Shown: positions 45,323-53,049 of the stretch, one piece after another
Position numbering within the stretch: the stretch's first letter is position 1
Layout of the letters: each line of letters starts with the position of its first letter
Assembly: GCF_036017915.1 (NCBI RefSeq)
Contig: NZ_CP107929.1
Location: 2,697,501 to 2,761,500, forward strand
Direction of reading: 5' to 3'
Length of the DNA stretch: 64,000 nt
Source of the DNA: Micromonospora sp. NBC_00421
Lineage (GTDB): Bacteria; Actinomycetota; Actinomycetes; Mycobacteriales; Micromonosporaceae
Translations under genes and position numbers: made by a program
Notes under the pieces: generated by a model
Told to the model about the DNA's origin: nothing
The model's input: the letters and a program-made list of their open reading frames with translations, nothing else
Database searches by the model: none

Positions 45323-45351
45323 TGTGAGCGTTAACAGGCTGGAATTGTCAA
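45323..45351 (-). promoter_or_regulatory. Promoter with LacI-type operator, two-domain GH43 gene
   Basis: On the minus strand TTGACA (45351-45346) is followed after 18 nt by TCACAT. The spacer contains the palindrome TGTGAGCGTTAACA (45323-45336, plus strand), of the same family as the ara operator. Repression by steric block is expected. Confidence 0.7.
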
Positions 45352-45475
45352 CGCAACAAACAGACCCCGTCAAGGAGCCGTGGCCGGCCGATGCGCTGCG
45401 CTCACGCCCGCTCACCGCGCGGCGACCCGTGGGTACGCCCGACGCCGCCGGGCGACACGGGACCGACCCACCGCC

Positions 45476-45778
45476 CTACTTGATCCTGCGGGTGGACCGG
45501 ACCACGACGTCCGCGTACTCCGGGTGCCGATCCAGCCAGTCACGCAGGAACGGGCAGATCGGCACCACCGTCCGCCCCCGGGACCGGGCGTCGTCCATCA
45601 CCGCGCGGGCCAGGGTCGACCCGACCCCTCGCCCCTCGAAGGCCGGATCGACCTCGGTGTGCGTGTAGGCGATGATGGCACCGGTCAGCTGGTAGGTGAC
45701 GACCCCGGCCAGCGCTGCGGTCTCGTCGCGCGCCTCGAACCGTTCCCGGTCCGGCGCGTCTGTCACGGTGAACTCCAC
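45476..45778 (-). CDS. YidJ-like GNAT-family small acetyltransferase-like protein
   Basis: The 100-aa protein is a minimal GNAT fold (GVVTYQLTGAIIAYTHTEVDPAFEGRGVGSTLARAV) with the acetyl-CoA loop GRGVGS. It ends in VVPICPFLRDWLDRHPEYADVV, which is typical of this short family. The substrate is unknown. GTG at 45778, with GGATGG upstream, gives the usual family N-terminus; a GTG at 45823 would add 15 residues. Confidence 0.8.
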   Translation of the reverse strand: MEFTVTDAPDRERFEARDETAALAGVVTYQLTGAIIAYTHTEVDPAFEGRGVGSTLARAVMDDARSRGRTVVPICPFLRDWLDRHPEYADVVVRSTRRIK

Positions 45779-45843
45779 CCGACCATCCAAACACGCCCGT
45801 GCGGGTACGACCCGCGAAGGCACCGCCGCCTACCGAACCGGGG

Positions 45844-46878
45844 TCAGGCCCGCAGCGTGTGGCTCGGCGGTTGGCCGTAGGCGGCGCGGTAGTCGGTGGC
45901 GAACCGCTTCGCGTCCGTGAACCCCCACCGGGCGGCGATCGCCGTGACCGTGTCACCGTTCGCCGGGTCACCGTCGAGCAGATCCTGGTGGGCCCGCTCC
46001 AGCCGGACCCGGCGGGCGTACCGGGCGGGGGTGGTGTCCTGGTAGCGGCGGAACGCGTACTGCAACCCCCGGGCGGACACCCCGGCTGCCCCGGCCAGCT
46101 CCACCAGCGACACGTACCGGTCGATGTGCGCGTCCACGTAGTCCATCGCCCGGCGTACGACGGCGGGCGAGAGGTTGGCCGGGGCACGCTGCCGAGGGAC
46201 GGTGGTGGCGCACGGGAAGACCGCCAGTGCCGCCGTCGCCAGCATGTGCCGGACCTGCCCGACGATCAGCGGATTGGCGATCAGGTCGGCATCGGCCAGC
46301 ACCACCTGCTGCACGTACGCCAGCGTCCCCAGCCAGTGCCGTTCCAGGCCGGTCGACCTCGGTCGGATGCCCTCGAAACGCACCACCGGGTCGCCGCCCT
46401 CCCCGCCGCGGGCGACCTCGTCGAGCAACGTCGTGGGGAGCCCGACGGTGAACGACTCCAGGGCATCGCATTCCAGCTCGAGCGTGACGTCGGCGGGTAT
46501 TAGCGCCACATGGCCGGGTGTCACCCGGTAGCTGTCCCGGCTGTCGGCGACGACGAGTCGTCCGGCTCGCACCTGAATGATGTTGACGAGGTCACGCGCG
46601 ACGCCGGCCACCCGGATACCGGCCGAGTACCGCAGGCCGGTCAACGCGACGTCGCCGAGCGCGAGGCCCATGCCCTGCAGCTCCACCCCCTCGGGCCCGA
46701 CGGATTCGTGCAGGACGGAGATGTCGGCGAAGGTGGCCCGGAAGAAGGCGCGCACCTCGTCGACATCAGTCAACGTGAACCGCTGCCAGGGCGGCGTCTT
46801 CACCCCGGCCTCGGGATCGGCGTCCACGGCTGGTCGCACCGTCGGCCGCCGGGTCATCGGCGGCCGATAGCCCGCCAT
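45844..46878 (-). CDS. AraC-family regulator with N-terminal sensor domain
   Basis: The 344-aa protein has an AraC-binding-like N-terminal domain (about 30-200) and a C-terminal AraC double helix-turn-helix (VSLVELAGAAGVSARGLQYAFRRYQ, then VTAIAARWGFTDAKRFATDYRAAYG). GGGAGGG precedes the ATG at 46878. It is divergent from the lasso peptide operon across 649 bp, so it is a candidate regulator of that cluster, but nothing in the sequence proves this. Confidence 0.85.
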   Translation of the reverse strand: MAGYRPPMTRRPTVRPAVDADPEAGVKTPPWQRFTLTDVDEVRAFFRATFADISVLHESVGPEGVELQGMGLALGDVALTGLRYSAGIRVAGVARDLVNIIQVRAGRLVVADSRDSYRVTPGHVALIPADVTLELECDALESFTVGLPTTLLDEVARGGEGGDPVVRFEGIRPRSTGLERHWLGTLAYVQQVVLADADLIANPLIVGQVRHMLATAALAVFPCATTVPRQRAPANLSPAVVRRAMDYVDAHIDRYVSLVELAGAAGVSARGLQYAFRRYQDTTPARYARRVRLERAHQDLLDGDPANGDTVTAIAARWGFTDAKRFATDYRAAYGQPPSHTLRA

Positions 46879-47527
46879 CCATACCCTCCCGCTGCCACGC
46901 CCTCCGGCTGAGCGCCGACCGGCGGAAATCCAATAAAGCCGCACTATAGGCGAAATCAACGATGCGTGAAGCGCCACGCCCGACCGGGCAAACCTCCTGA
47001 CCGCAGGATTCTCTATACGCGCAGCAAGGTAGTGAAAGGCGAAAATTGAACCACGCCCAGCAGCGCCGAAACGATTATCTACGCGCAGAGTCGAAGGGTT
47101 GCCGAAAACGAAGACGTGGGTCGAAATTGCCACTGCCCACCTTCCCCGGACCTCGGTCCCACCGCGCGAACAACCTCGAAGGCGGCCTCCAGCAGCACCT
47201 GTGCCGTCACGTGAGGTCGCCCGACGAACGCCGGAAACCCTTTACCCGCAGGCCATCCGCAGGCAGTCGCACGGCACGACCTGCCGGGCGGGGTGCCCGC
47301 ACGGGCACCGGCCCGGGACGGCACCGCACGTTTCCCGCGCAACGACCGACGCCAACAGCGTGACCAGCCGGGCGTCGACGCGTTTATCCCGACGGCGGTC
47401 GCCTCCGCCCGGCCACCCGGGCCAGCAGTAGACATATGCCGACGTAAGCTACTATCCAGGTAAATCGCCCATTTGATCTTCCCCGCAGGTCATCCTGGGC
47501 AGACACCTACCGAAGCAAGGAACTGAC
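46879..47527. other. Long intergenic region upstream of the lasso peptide precursor
   Basis: These 649 bases hold no gene I can support. The part 46900-47110 is clearly lower in GC than its surroundings. A hairpin lies at 47284-47316 (GGTGCCCG CA CGGGCACC, extended by CCGGGC/GCCCGG with bulges). TACTAT at 47450-47455 is a fair -10 for the lasso operon, without a good -35. AAGGA lies 6 nt before the precursor ATG. Confidence 0.45.
46943..46970 (-). promoter_or_regulatory. Candidate promoter of the AraC-family gene
   Basis: On the minus strand TTCACG (46970-46965) and TATAGT (46948-46943) are separated by 16 nt, leaving a leader of about 60 nt before the ATG at 46878. Confidence 0.5.
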
Positions 47528-47689
47528 ATGGAACGCAGCGAAATCGACGGCACCCGGACAACACCGCACGCCCCGGGCTACCAGCCCCCGACAGTCACCC
47601 GGCTGGGCACCCTCGCCGAACTCACCCGGGGTGGCACCGTCGGCCCGGACGACGGGCTGGGCGGTAACGGCGACGCCTCGCTCGGCTGA
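47528..47689 (+). CDS. Lasso peptide precursor
   Basis: The gene encodes 53 residues. The leader (1-34) has the B1 recognition motif Y18-x-x-P21 followed by RLGTLAELTR. Thr33 is at position -2 of the cut site, as lasso proteases require. The predicted core (35-53) is GGTVGPDDGLGGNGDASLG: Gly1 would be joined to Asp8 (or Asp7) to close the ring. The core has no aromatic residue and no Cys. The downstream genes for B1, C, exporter and, on the other strand, B2 make this assignment strong although the gene is short. AAGGA precedes the ATG. Confidence 0.92.
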   Translation: MERSEIDGTRTTPHAPGYQPPTVTRLGTLAELTRGGTVGPDDGLGGNGDASLG

Positions 47690-47713
47690 GCCGTGCGGGG
47701 AGCCGGGGTACCG

Positions 47714-48328
47714 ATGCTGTCCCTCGTCCGGGCTACCCGGCGGTTCGGTCGACGCACCGTCTTCGCCGGCCTCGACCTCGACGTCGCGGCCGGCGAGCGG
47801 GTGCTCCTGGCCGGGCCCAACGGAGCCGGCAAGACCACCCTGCTGCGGTGTCTGTCCGGCACGCTCGCACTGAGTGCCGGACGGGCCGCCGTGGCCGGTC
47901 ATCCGGTCGGCTCGCCGGGCGCCAGGCGCGCGACGGGGGTGTGCCTGGCACCGGAACAGGGGCTCTACGACCGGCTCACGGCACGCCAGAACATCACGCT
48001 CGTCGCCCGCCTCCGGCTGCCCCGGCGGGCCGTCCGCGCCGCCGTCACCGGGATCGAGGAGGAGTTCGGCGTCACCCGCTACGCCGAAGTGCCGGCCGGC
48101 CGCTGCTCGGCCGGCATGCGGGCCCGGGTCAGCATCGCCCGGTCACTCGTCGGCGCACCCGCGCTGCTGCTGCTCGACGAGCCGGGGCGTTCCCTCGACG
48201 ACCAGGGTCGGCGGTTGCTCTGGCAGGCTCTCGACCGACGGGCGGAGCTGACCTGTGTCGTCGCCTCCCACCACCCCGACGACGGGAGCCGGTGCCCCCG
48301 GAAGCTCACCCTGGCAGCGGTCGGATGA
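47714..48328 (+). CDS. ABC transporter ATPase, probable lasso peptide exporter
   Basis: The 204-aa protein is a single ABC domain: Walker A GPNGAGKTT, a degenerate signature CSAGMRARVSIARSL, Walker B ALLLLDEPGRSLD, and switch His in SHHPDD. Short single-domain ATPases of this type pair with ABC-2 permeases to export peptides or heme. The ATG at 47714 gives MLSLVRATRRF, a normal domain start; a GTG at 47693 would add seven residues. It overlaps the permease gene by 4 nt (ATGA). Confidence 0.88.
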   Translation: MLSLVRATRRFGRRTVFAGLDLDVAAGERVLLAGPNGAGKTTLLRCLSGTLALSAGRAAVAGHPVGSPGARRATGVCLAPEQGLYDRLTARQNITLVARLRLPRRAVRAAVTGIEEEFGVTRYAEVPAGRCSAGMRARVSIARSLVGAPALLLLDEPGRSLDDQGRRLLWQALDRRAELTCVVASHHPDDGSRCPRKLTLAAVG

Positions 48329-49227
48329 CGCCGCTGACCGGCCCACAGGTCCGCCCCCGTTCGGCTCCGGCCGCCCCCGGTCCGGCTCCCCGGCCCGGAG
48401 CAGGGGCGGCCGGTCGGGTCGGGCTCGCGCTGGCGGGCGGTCGGGCCGTACTCGCCCTGATCCGGCGGGACCTCGGCGACCGACAGTTGCTCCGGCTGCC
48501 GCTGCTGTTGGATCTCGTGTTCGGGGTGGTGAACCTGCTGGTCTTCCTGTTCATCTCCCGGGTGCTGACCCCTCCGGGGGCGGCCCATCCGCTGGGCGCG
48601 ACGACCTACTTCGACTTCGTCGCGGTCGGCATCGTCTTCATGCTCGTCCTCCAGGCCGCGACCACGCAGTTGACCTCCCGGGTGACCCGGGAGCAGCGCG
48701 GGGGCACGCTGGAGCTGCTGGTCGCCCAGCCGGTGCCGGCGTCCGCCCTCGCGGTCGGCACGGCGGCGTACCCGTTCCTGCTGGCGCTGCTGCGGGCCGG
48801 GGTCTACCTGCTCCTGCTGCACGCGCTGTTCGGCCTGCACACCGGGCGGGCCGACTGGTGGGGCGTCGTCGCGGTCCTGGTGGCCGGCAGCGCGGCGATG
48901 ATGGGGATCGGCATCGGGCTCGCCGGGTTCGCCGTCGCCGCCGGGCACGGCGAAGCCGCCGCCCGACTGCTGGTCGTCGGGGTGTCCTTTGTGTCCGGGA
49001 CGTACTTCCCGGTGACCGCGCTCCCCGGTGACCTACCGGCGCTGACCGCCGTGCTGCCCAGCCGGATCGCGCTGGACGGTTTGCGCGCCGCGTTGTCCGG
49101 CGGCGCCTGGGCCGGCTCCGCACTCACCCTGCTGGCCGCCACCGTGCTGTTGTTACCCCTGTCGACCTGGGTCTTCGGGCGCGCGCTGCGGATCGCCGCC
49201 GCCCGGGGAACCCTCACCCGTGATTGA
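48325..49227 (+). CDS. ABC-2 type permease, probable lasso peptide exporter
   Basis: The 300-aa protein has about six membrane helices of the ABC-2 family with the conserved segment TREQRGGTLELLVAQPVPASALAVG. It starts with a Pro/Ala-rich cytoplasmic tail of about 35 residues. Coupling to the ATPase by an ATGA overlap, and its place between precursor and cyclase genes, suggest export of the lasso peptide and self-immunity. Confidence 0.87.
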   Translation: MTPLTGPQVRPRSAPAAPGPAPRPGAGAAGRVGLALAGGRAVLALIRRDLGDRQLLRLPLLLDLVFGVVNLLVFLFISRVLTPPGAAHPLGATTYFDFVAVGIVFMLVLQAATTQLTSRVTREQRGGTLELLVAQPVPASALAVGTAAYPFLLALLRAGVYLLLLHALFGLHTGRADWWGVVAVLVAGSAAMMGIGIGLAGFAVAAGHGEAAARLLVVGVSFVSGTYFPVTALPGDLPALTAVLPSRIALDGLRAALSGGAWAGSALTLLAATVLLLPLSTWVFGRALRIAAARGTLTRD

Positions 49228-49234
49228 GGTGCCA

Positions 49235-50428
49235 ATGCTCCGCCCGACCCCGTTCGACATCGCGTCCGGCACCGTGCTGGGCGTGGGGCCGCCCACGCTG
49301 CGGGTCGTCCCCCCGGTCGCCCCGGACCCGCTCGCCGCGTTGGAACGGGCGGTGCTGCCCGCGCTGAGCCGACCGCCGTGCCTGGTGAGCTTCTCCGGCG
49401 GGCTGGACTCGTCGCTGGTGCTCGCCGTGGCCGTCCGGGTGGCCCGGTGGGAGGGCCTACCCGACCCGGTCCCGGTCACCTGGCGGTTCACCGGCGCACC
49501 CCGGGCCGACGAGTCGTCCTGGCAGGACCGGGTCGTCGCGGCGCTCGGCGTCGGGGCCTCGTGGGAGATCCTGCGGGCCGACCACGACCTGGACCTGGTC
49601 GGCCCGGTCGCCGGCCGTTTCCTCCACCGGTACGGGGTGCGGCATCCGGTGAACCTGCACCTGCACCTGCCGCTGCTGGAGCTGGCCGGCGGCGGAAGCC
49701 TGCTCACCGGACTCGGCGGGGACCAGGTGCTGTCCGGGTGGCGTCGTCCGCCACCCCGGTCGACCCGGGCCCGCCTGGGCCGGGTCCGGGTCCTCGCCCG
49801 TGAGCTGTCGCGCCGGCACCGGCCGAGGCGGCTGTTCCCGTGGCTGCCGGCGGAGACAGCCCGGCAGGTCGACCGCGCGCTGCGGGCGGAGCAGCGGGCC
49901 GAGCCGCGCCGGCTCGGACCCCGCGTCGCGTGGCACCTCCGCCGCCGCGACCTGGTGATCACCCGTTCGGCGTTCACCGCCGTCGCCGAGGACCACGACG
50001 TCACCCCGGTCCACCCGCTGCTCGACCACGCCTTCCTGGACGCGCTCACCGCGCTGGCCGGGCCACGGCACCGCACCTCCCGGGACGGTCTGCTCGCCGA
50101 GATCGTCGGCGACGCCCTGCCGCCCGAGGTCACCGCGCCCCGCCGCAAGGCCCACTTCCGCGACGTCTTCCTGCGTACCCCGACCCGGGAGTTCGTCCGT
50201 TCCTGGGACGGCACCGGCGCGGACCCGGAACTGGTCGACGTGGTCGCGCTGCGCGACACCTGGTCCCGCTGGCCGATCCCCGGCGGCACCGCCGCCCTGG
50301 TCCAGCAGCTCTGGCTCGCGACCGCACCGGCCCCGGCCCCCCGCTTCCCGCCACGGGCCACGCCGGTCCGACCGCTACCGCCGGCCGGAGGGCGACGCGC
50401 CGGAGCCGACGCGGAGGTGACCGGGTGA
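49235..50428 (+). CDS. Lasso peptide macrolactam synthetase (C protein), short form
   Basis: The 397-aa protein is an asparagine-synthetase-like enzyme that adenylates the ring Asp side chain so that Gly1 can attack. The ATP-binding PP-loop FSGGLDSS is at residues 53-60, and TGLGGDQVLSG is present near residue 165. Usual C proteins carry about 200 residues of glutaminase-like domain before this loop, and here it is missing. The ATG at 49235 follows TGAGGT; a GTG at 49220 would overlap the permease by 8 nt. The C-terminal 30 residues are low-complexity. The gene overlaps the B1 gene by 4 nt (GTGA). Confidence 0.9.
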   Translation: MLRPTPFDIASGTVLGVGPPTLRVVPPVAPDPLAALERAVLPALSRPPCLVSFSGGLDSSLVLAVAVRVARWEGLPDPVPVTWRFTGAPRADESSWQDRVVAALGVGASWEILRADHDLDLVGPVAGRFLHRYGVRHPVNLHLHLPLLELAGGGSLLTGLGGDQVLSGWRRPPPRSTRARLGRVRVLARELSRRHRPRRLFPWLPAETARQVDRALRAEQRAEPRRLGPRVAWHLRRRDLVITRSAFTAVAEDHDVTPVHPLLDHAFLDALTALAGPRHRTSRDGLLAEIVGDALPPEVTAPRRKAHFRDVFLRTPTREFVRSWDGTGADPELVDVVALRDTWSRWPIPGGTAALVQQLWLATAPAPAPRFPPRATPVRPLPPAGGRRAGADAEVTG

Positions 50429-50703
50429 GCCGGCCGGAGACCGTGCACCGGGTGGACCCGAGCCGGGTGGCCTGGCGGCGGGCCGGCGACGAGGTGGTCG
50501 TGCTGGACACCGAGCGCTCGGTCTACTTCGGACTGGACCGCTGCGGGGCGTTGCTGTGGCAGCGTCTGGTCGACGGCGCGACCCAGCGGGAACTGGTGAC
50601 CGTGCTGGTGGACGACGTCGCCGTGGACCGGGACCGGGCGAGCGCCGACGTCGCGGCCTTCCTCGACGACCTGCGCCGACACGGACTGCTACCGAGGCCG
50701 TGA
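50425..50703 (+). CDS. Lasso peptide B1 protein (PqqD-like RRE)
   Basis: The 92-aa protein is a PqqD-type RiPP recognition element: VVVLDTERSVYFGLDRCGALLWQRLVDG followed by a helical C-terminal half. It binds the leader (YxxP motif) and presents the precursor to the protease. GTG start overlapping the C gene stop. It ends the plus-strand arm of the lasso cluster, 41 nt from the end of the convergent B2 gene, with no obvious terminator hairpin between them. Confidence 0.9.
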   Translation: MSRPETVHRVDPSRVAWRRAGDEVVVLDTERSVYFGLDRCGALLWQRLVDGATQRELVTVLVDDVAVDRDRASADVAAFLDDLRRHGLLPRP

Positions 50704-50744
50704 CCGCCGTCGCGGACGCTCGCCCGCCAGGCCGTTGACCGACG

Positions 50745-51170
50745 TCAGGACCGCTCGCCCAACCAGGCCGGCGGGGTGGGCCGGCGAAGGATCTCCACCA
50801 TGGCCTCCCGCTCGGCGTCGGTGTCGCCGTCGAGCCAGGCGTGGGCGTGGAAACCGGTGCTCGGGGCGGTCACCCCGATCACGATCGTCCGGGCGACCAG
50901 CTGACCGCCGTACCACCGTTGCAGCACCAGGGAGCGTTCCAGACAGTTGGCCCCCGTCCGGCGCAGCACGCCGAACACCACCGCGCGGTGGGCGGCGGCG
51001 TCGGACGGTGGGGCCGGCAGCCGGAGGTCGGTCATGCCGTGCCGGGCGAGCTGCCGACGGACCTGACGCACCGCCCGGCCCGCCCAGAGGGCCGTCCGGG
51101 CCGCCGGCAGGCCGCCACGGCGCAGCGCCCGCACCAGGGCGCGCGGAATCGACCGGTGACTGTCAGCCAT
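50745..51170 (-). CDS. Lasso peptide B2 protein (transglutaminase-like leader protease)
   Basis: The 141-aa protein has the B2 catalytic Cys in the signature GANCLERSLVLQRW and His/Asp in GFHAHAWLDGD. It removes the leader after Thr-Arg. It lies on the strand opposite to A, C and B1, and its start overlaps the nucleotidyltransferase stop by 8 nt. The frame stays open upstream, but the ATG at 51170 gives the normal length for split B2 proteins (about 140 aa). Ribosome-binding site weak, consistent with coupling. Confidence 0.9.
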   Translation of the reverse strand: MADSHRSIPRALVRALRRGGLPAARTALWAGRAVRQVRRQLARHGMTDLRLPAPPSDAAAHRAVVFGVLRRTGANCLERSLVLQRWYGGQLVARTIVIGVTAPSTGFHAHAWLDGDTDAEREAMVEILRRPTPPAWLGERS

Positions 51171-52110
51171 GGCGGGAGCGCCGCGCCAACCGGGTCGCGG
51201 TCCGCAGTTCCCGCACCGCCGTCGGCAGGCTGGCGACCTGCCGGGCGAAACGCAGCAGGTAGGCGGCCGACAGGCCCACCGGGCCGCGTCGGGCCAGCCG
51301 GCTGCCGTGCCGCATCGCGGTGGGTGGTGGCAGGAGGTACGGCACCAGGTGCCGCCACCGGTCCCGTCCGGTGGGCAGCTCGGCGAGCCGGGCCAGCACG
51401 TACGCGGGGCCGGAGACCCGGCGCACGGCGGCCCACTGCGTCCGGCTCGTCTGCCGGGGCAGGCCGAGGCGGTCCGCCAGCTCCGCGCCGCCCGGAGCCA
51501 GGCGCAGCCCGAAGCCGAACGCCGGCACCGCGCCGGTCTGTCTGGCGAGCACGGTGGCCGCCCGCCACACCTCGACCGGGAAGACCACCAACGCACGCTG
51601 CAGATCGGCGTACGGCCGGTCGGAGCGACCGGGCATCGCGGCGTGCACCGCGACCAGCAGGGCGGTGGCGGCCACGTCGGGTACGGCGACCGTGCCGCCG
51701 GCCAACGGCAGCCGCTGCGCCGACGCCGACAGCAGGGTCCAGAACGCCTGCGGGTCGGCCACCCCGTGAAAGCCCCGGTGCAGGTCGACGACGAGCGGTG
51801 CCGGGCCGGGCGCGTACCAGGGGCGCTCATACCAGAGCAGCCGGGGATCGGGGCGGCCCGGCGGCAACGCGCTGCGGAAGCCCGACCCGGCGAGAAGCGC
51901 TTCGGCGCGGTCGAAGTCGTCCGGCGCGACCAGCAGGTCGACGTCGGAATAGACCCGGCGTCCCTCGGTGCCGAGACGGCGGGCCAGCCCGGCCCCCTTG
52001 AGCAGGATGGCCGGTATCCCCTGGTCGGCCAGCCGGGCGCAGGTCGCCACGGCGGTCGCGTCGAGGGCGAGGTGCCGGACGGCCGCGCCGGTGGCCTGCG
52101 ATGCGGTCAT
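51163..52110 (-). CDS. Nucleotidyltransferase-family protein of lasso cluster
   Basis: The 315-aa protein belongs to the nucleotidyltransferase_5-like family: LLKGAGLARRLGTEGRRVYSDVDLLVAPDDF contains the metal-binding DxD (SDVDLLV). Relatives are found next to kinases in phosphorylated lasso peptide clusters (paeninodin/pseudomycoidin type), where they are thought to extend or cap the phosphate. It is linked by a TGATG overlap to the kinase. The C-terminal 100 residues are Arg-rich. Exact chemistry is unknown. Confidence 0.82.
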   Translation of the reverse strand: MTASQATGAAVRHLALDATAVATCARLADQGIPAILLKGAGLARRLGTEGRRVYSDVDLLVAPDDFDRAEALLAGSGFRSALPPGRPDPRLLWYERPWYAPGPAPLVVDLHRGFHGVADPQAFWTLLSASAQRLPLAGGTVAVPDVAATALLVAVHAAMPGRSDRPYADLQRALVVFPVEVWRAATVLARQTGAVPAFGFGLRLAPGGAELADRLGLPRQTSRTQWAAVRRVSGPAYVLARLAELPTGRDRWRHLVPYLLPPPTAMRHGSRLARRGPVGLSAAYLLRFARQVASLPTAVRELRTATRLARRSRHG

Positions 52111-53012
52111 CAGGACGCCGCCACGGCCCGCGCGGCGGTCAGGGTCCGCTCGACCAGCCGCAGGGTCGGCCCGAGCGCGGCCCAGTCACGCGGCCGGGTG
52201 AGGTCCCACGCCGGCAGGGCGGCGAGGCCCAGCAGGGCGGCCGGGTCGGTGGGCAACCGGTGCCAGGACCGGCAGCCGGCGAGCCGGGCCAGCAGCTCGG
52301 CCGGGGGCACCGGGGTCGTCGTCGGCGTCCGGCCCCAGCCGAGGAAGAGCCAGCCACCCAGCGGGGTCCGGTCGGCGATCGGCGGCAGGGCCACCCGCAG
52401 CCGCTCACCGGCCCGGACCGCCCGGGTGGACAGCGCCGGCCCCGGCACGGGTTCCCGCAGGTCGATGCAGCGCGGGCCGGCGTAGACCTCGGTCCGGTCG
52501 ACCACCAGGATGTCGTCGGCGACCACCGGGACGTCCCGGGCGGCCAGGGCGGTGAGCAGGCTGCTCTTGCCGGCGGTACGCGGCCCGAGCACCGCCCAGG
52601 CCCGCCCGGCGTGGACGAACGCGCCACTGTGGAACGTCTCCCGGCCGGCCCACCGGTTGAAGACCGTCGCCACCGGGGCGAGGTAGGGGTGGGCGAGCAC
52701 GTCGGGGGCGAGCGGCGGGCCGTGGAAGGTGGCGGTGCCCCGCCGCCGGTCCACCGCGAGGGTCCGCCCGTCGGCGAGGACCCGCACCCCGCCGTCGAGA
52801 TCGATGGGGATCGGCGGTGGCGGCACGACGGTGGTCTGCCGGAGGCGTACCGCCGGACGATCCGGGTGGGCGCCCGCCGGGGGAAGCTCCTCGACCTCGT
52901 CCAACCCGTGCACGCACAGCCCGTAGACGGACCGCCCGGTCGCCCCCATCGCTCCCCCGTTCATGTCCTGGTCAACGACCGTCGTCGGCACGGCGGTGCG
53001 GGTGGCGGTCAT
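52110..53012 (-). CDS. HPr-kinase-like serine kinase of lasso cluster
   Basis: The 300-aa protein has an HPr-kinase-type P-loop GPRTAGKSSLLTAL and the DD motif VPVVADDILVVD. A preceding beta-rich N-terminal half resembles PadeK/ThcoK, the lasso peptide kinases. Those enzymes phosphorylate the C-terminal Ser of the precursor. Here the only core Ser is third from the end (S51), so target position would differ. ATG at 52964 is an alternative start. It lies 37 nt after the large secreted-protein gene on the same strand. Confidence 0.85.
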   Translation of the reverse strand: MTATRTAVPTTVVDQDMNGGAMGATGRSVYGLCVHGLDEVEELPPAGAHPDRPAVRLRQTTVVPPPPIPIDLDGGVRVLADGRTLAVDRRRGTATFHGPPLAPDVLAHPYLAPVATVFNRWAGRETFHSGAFVHAGRAWAVLGPRTAGKSSLLTALAARDVPVVADDILVVDRTEVYAGPRCIDLREPVPGPALSTRAVRAGERLRVALPPIADRTPLGGWLFLGWGRTPTTTPVPPAELLARLAGCRSWHRLPTDPAALLGLAALPAWDLTRPRDWAALGPTLRLVERTLTAARAVAAS

Positions 53013-53049
53013 GGTGACCCGCCACCCGCACCCCTGATGCGACAGTGCC

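Noticed and set aside
47046..47363. A possible 105-aa gene upstream of the lasso precursor
   Set aside because: The product is Arg/Pro-rich without a recognisable domain, has no good ribosome-binding site and no codon bias like its neighbours.
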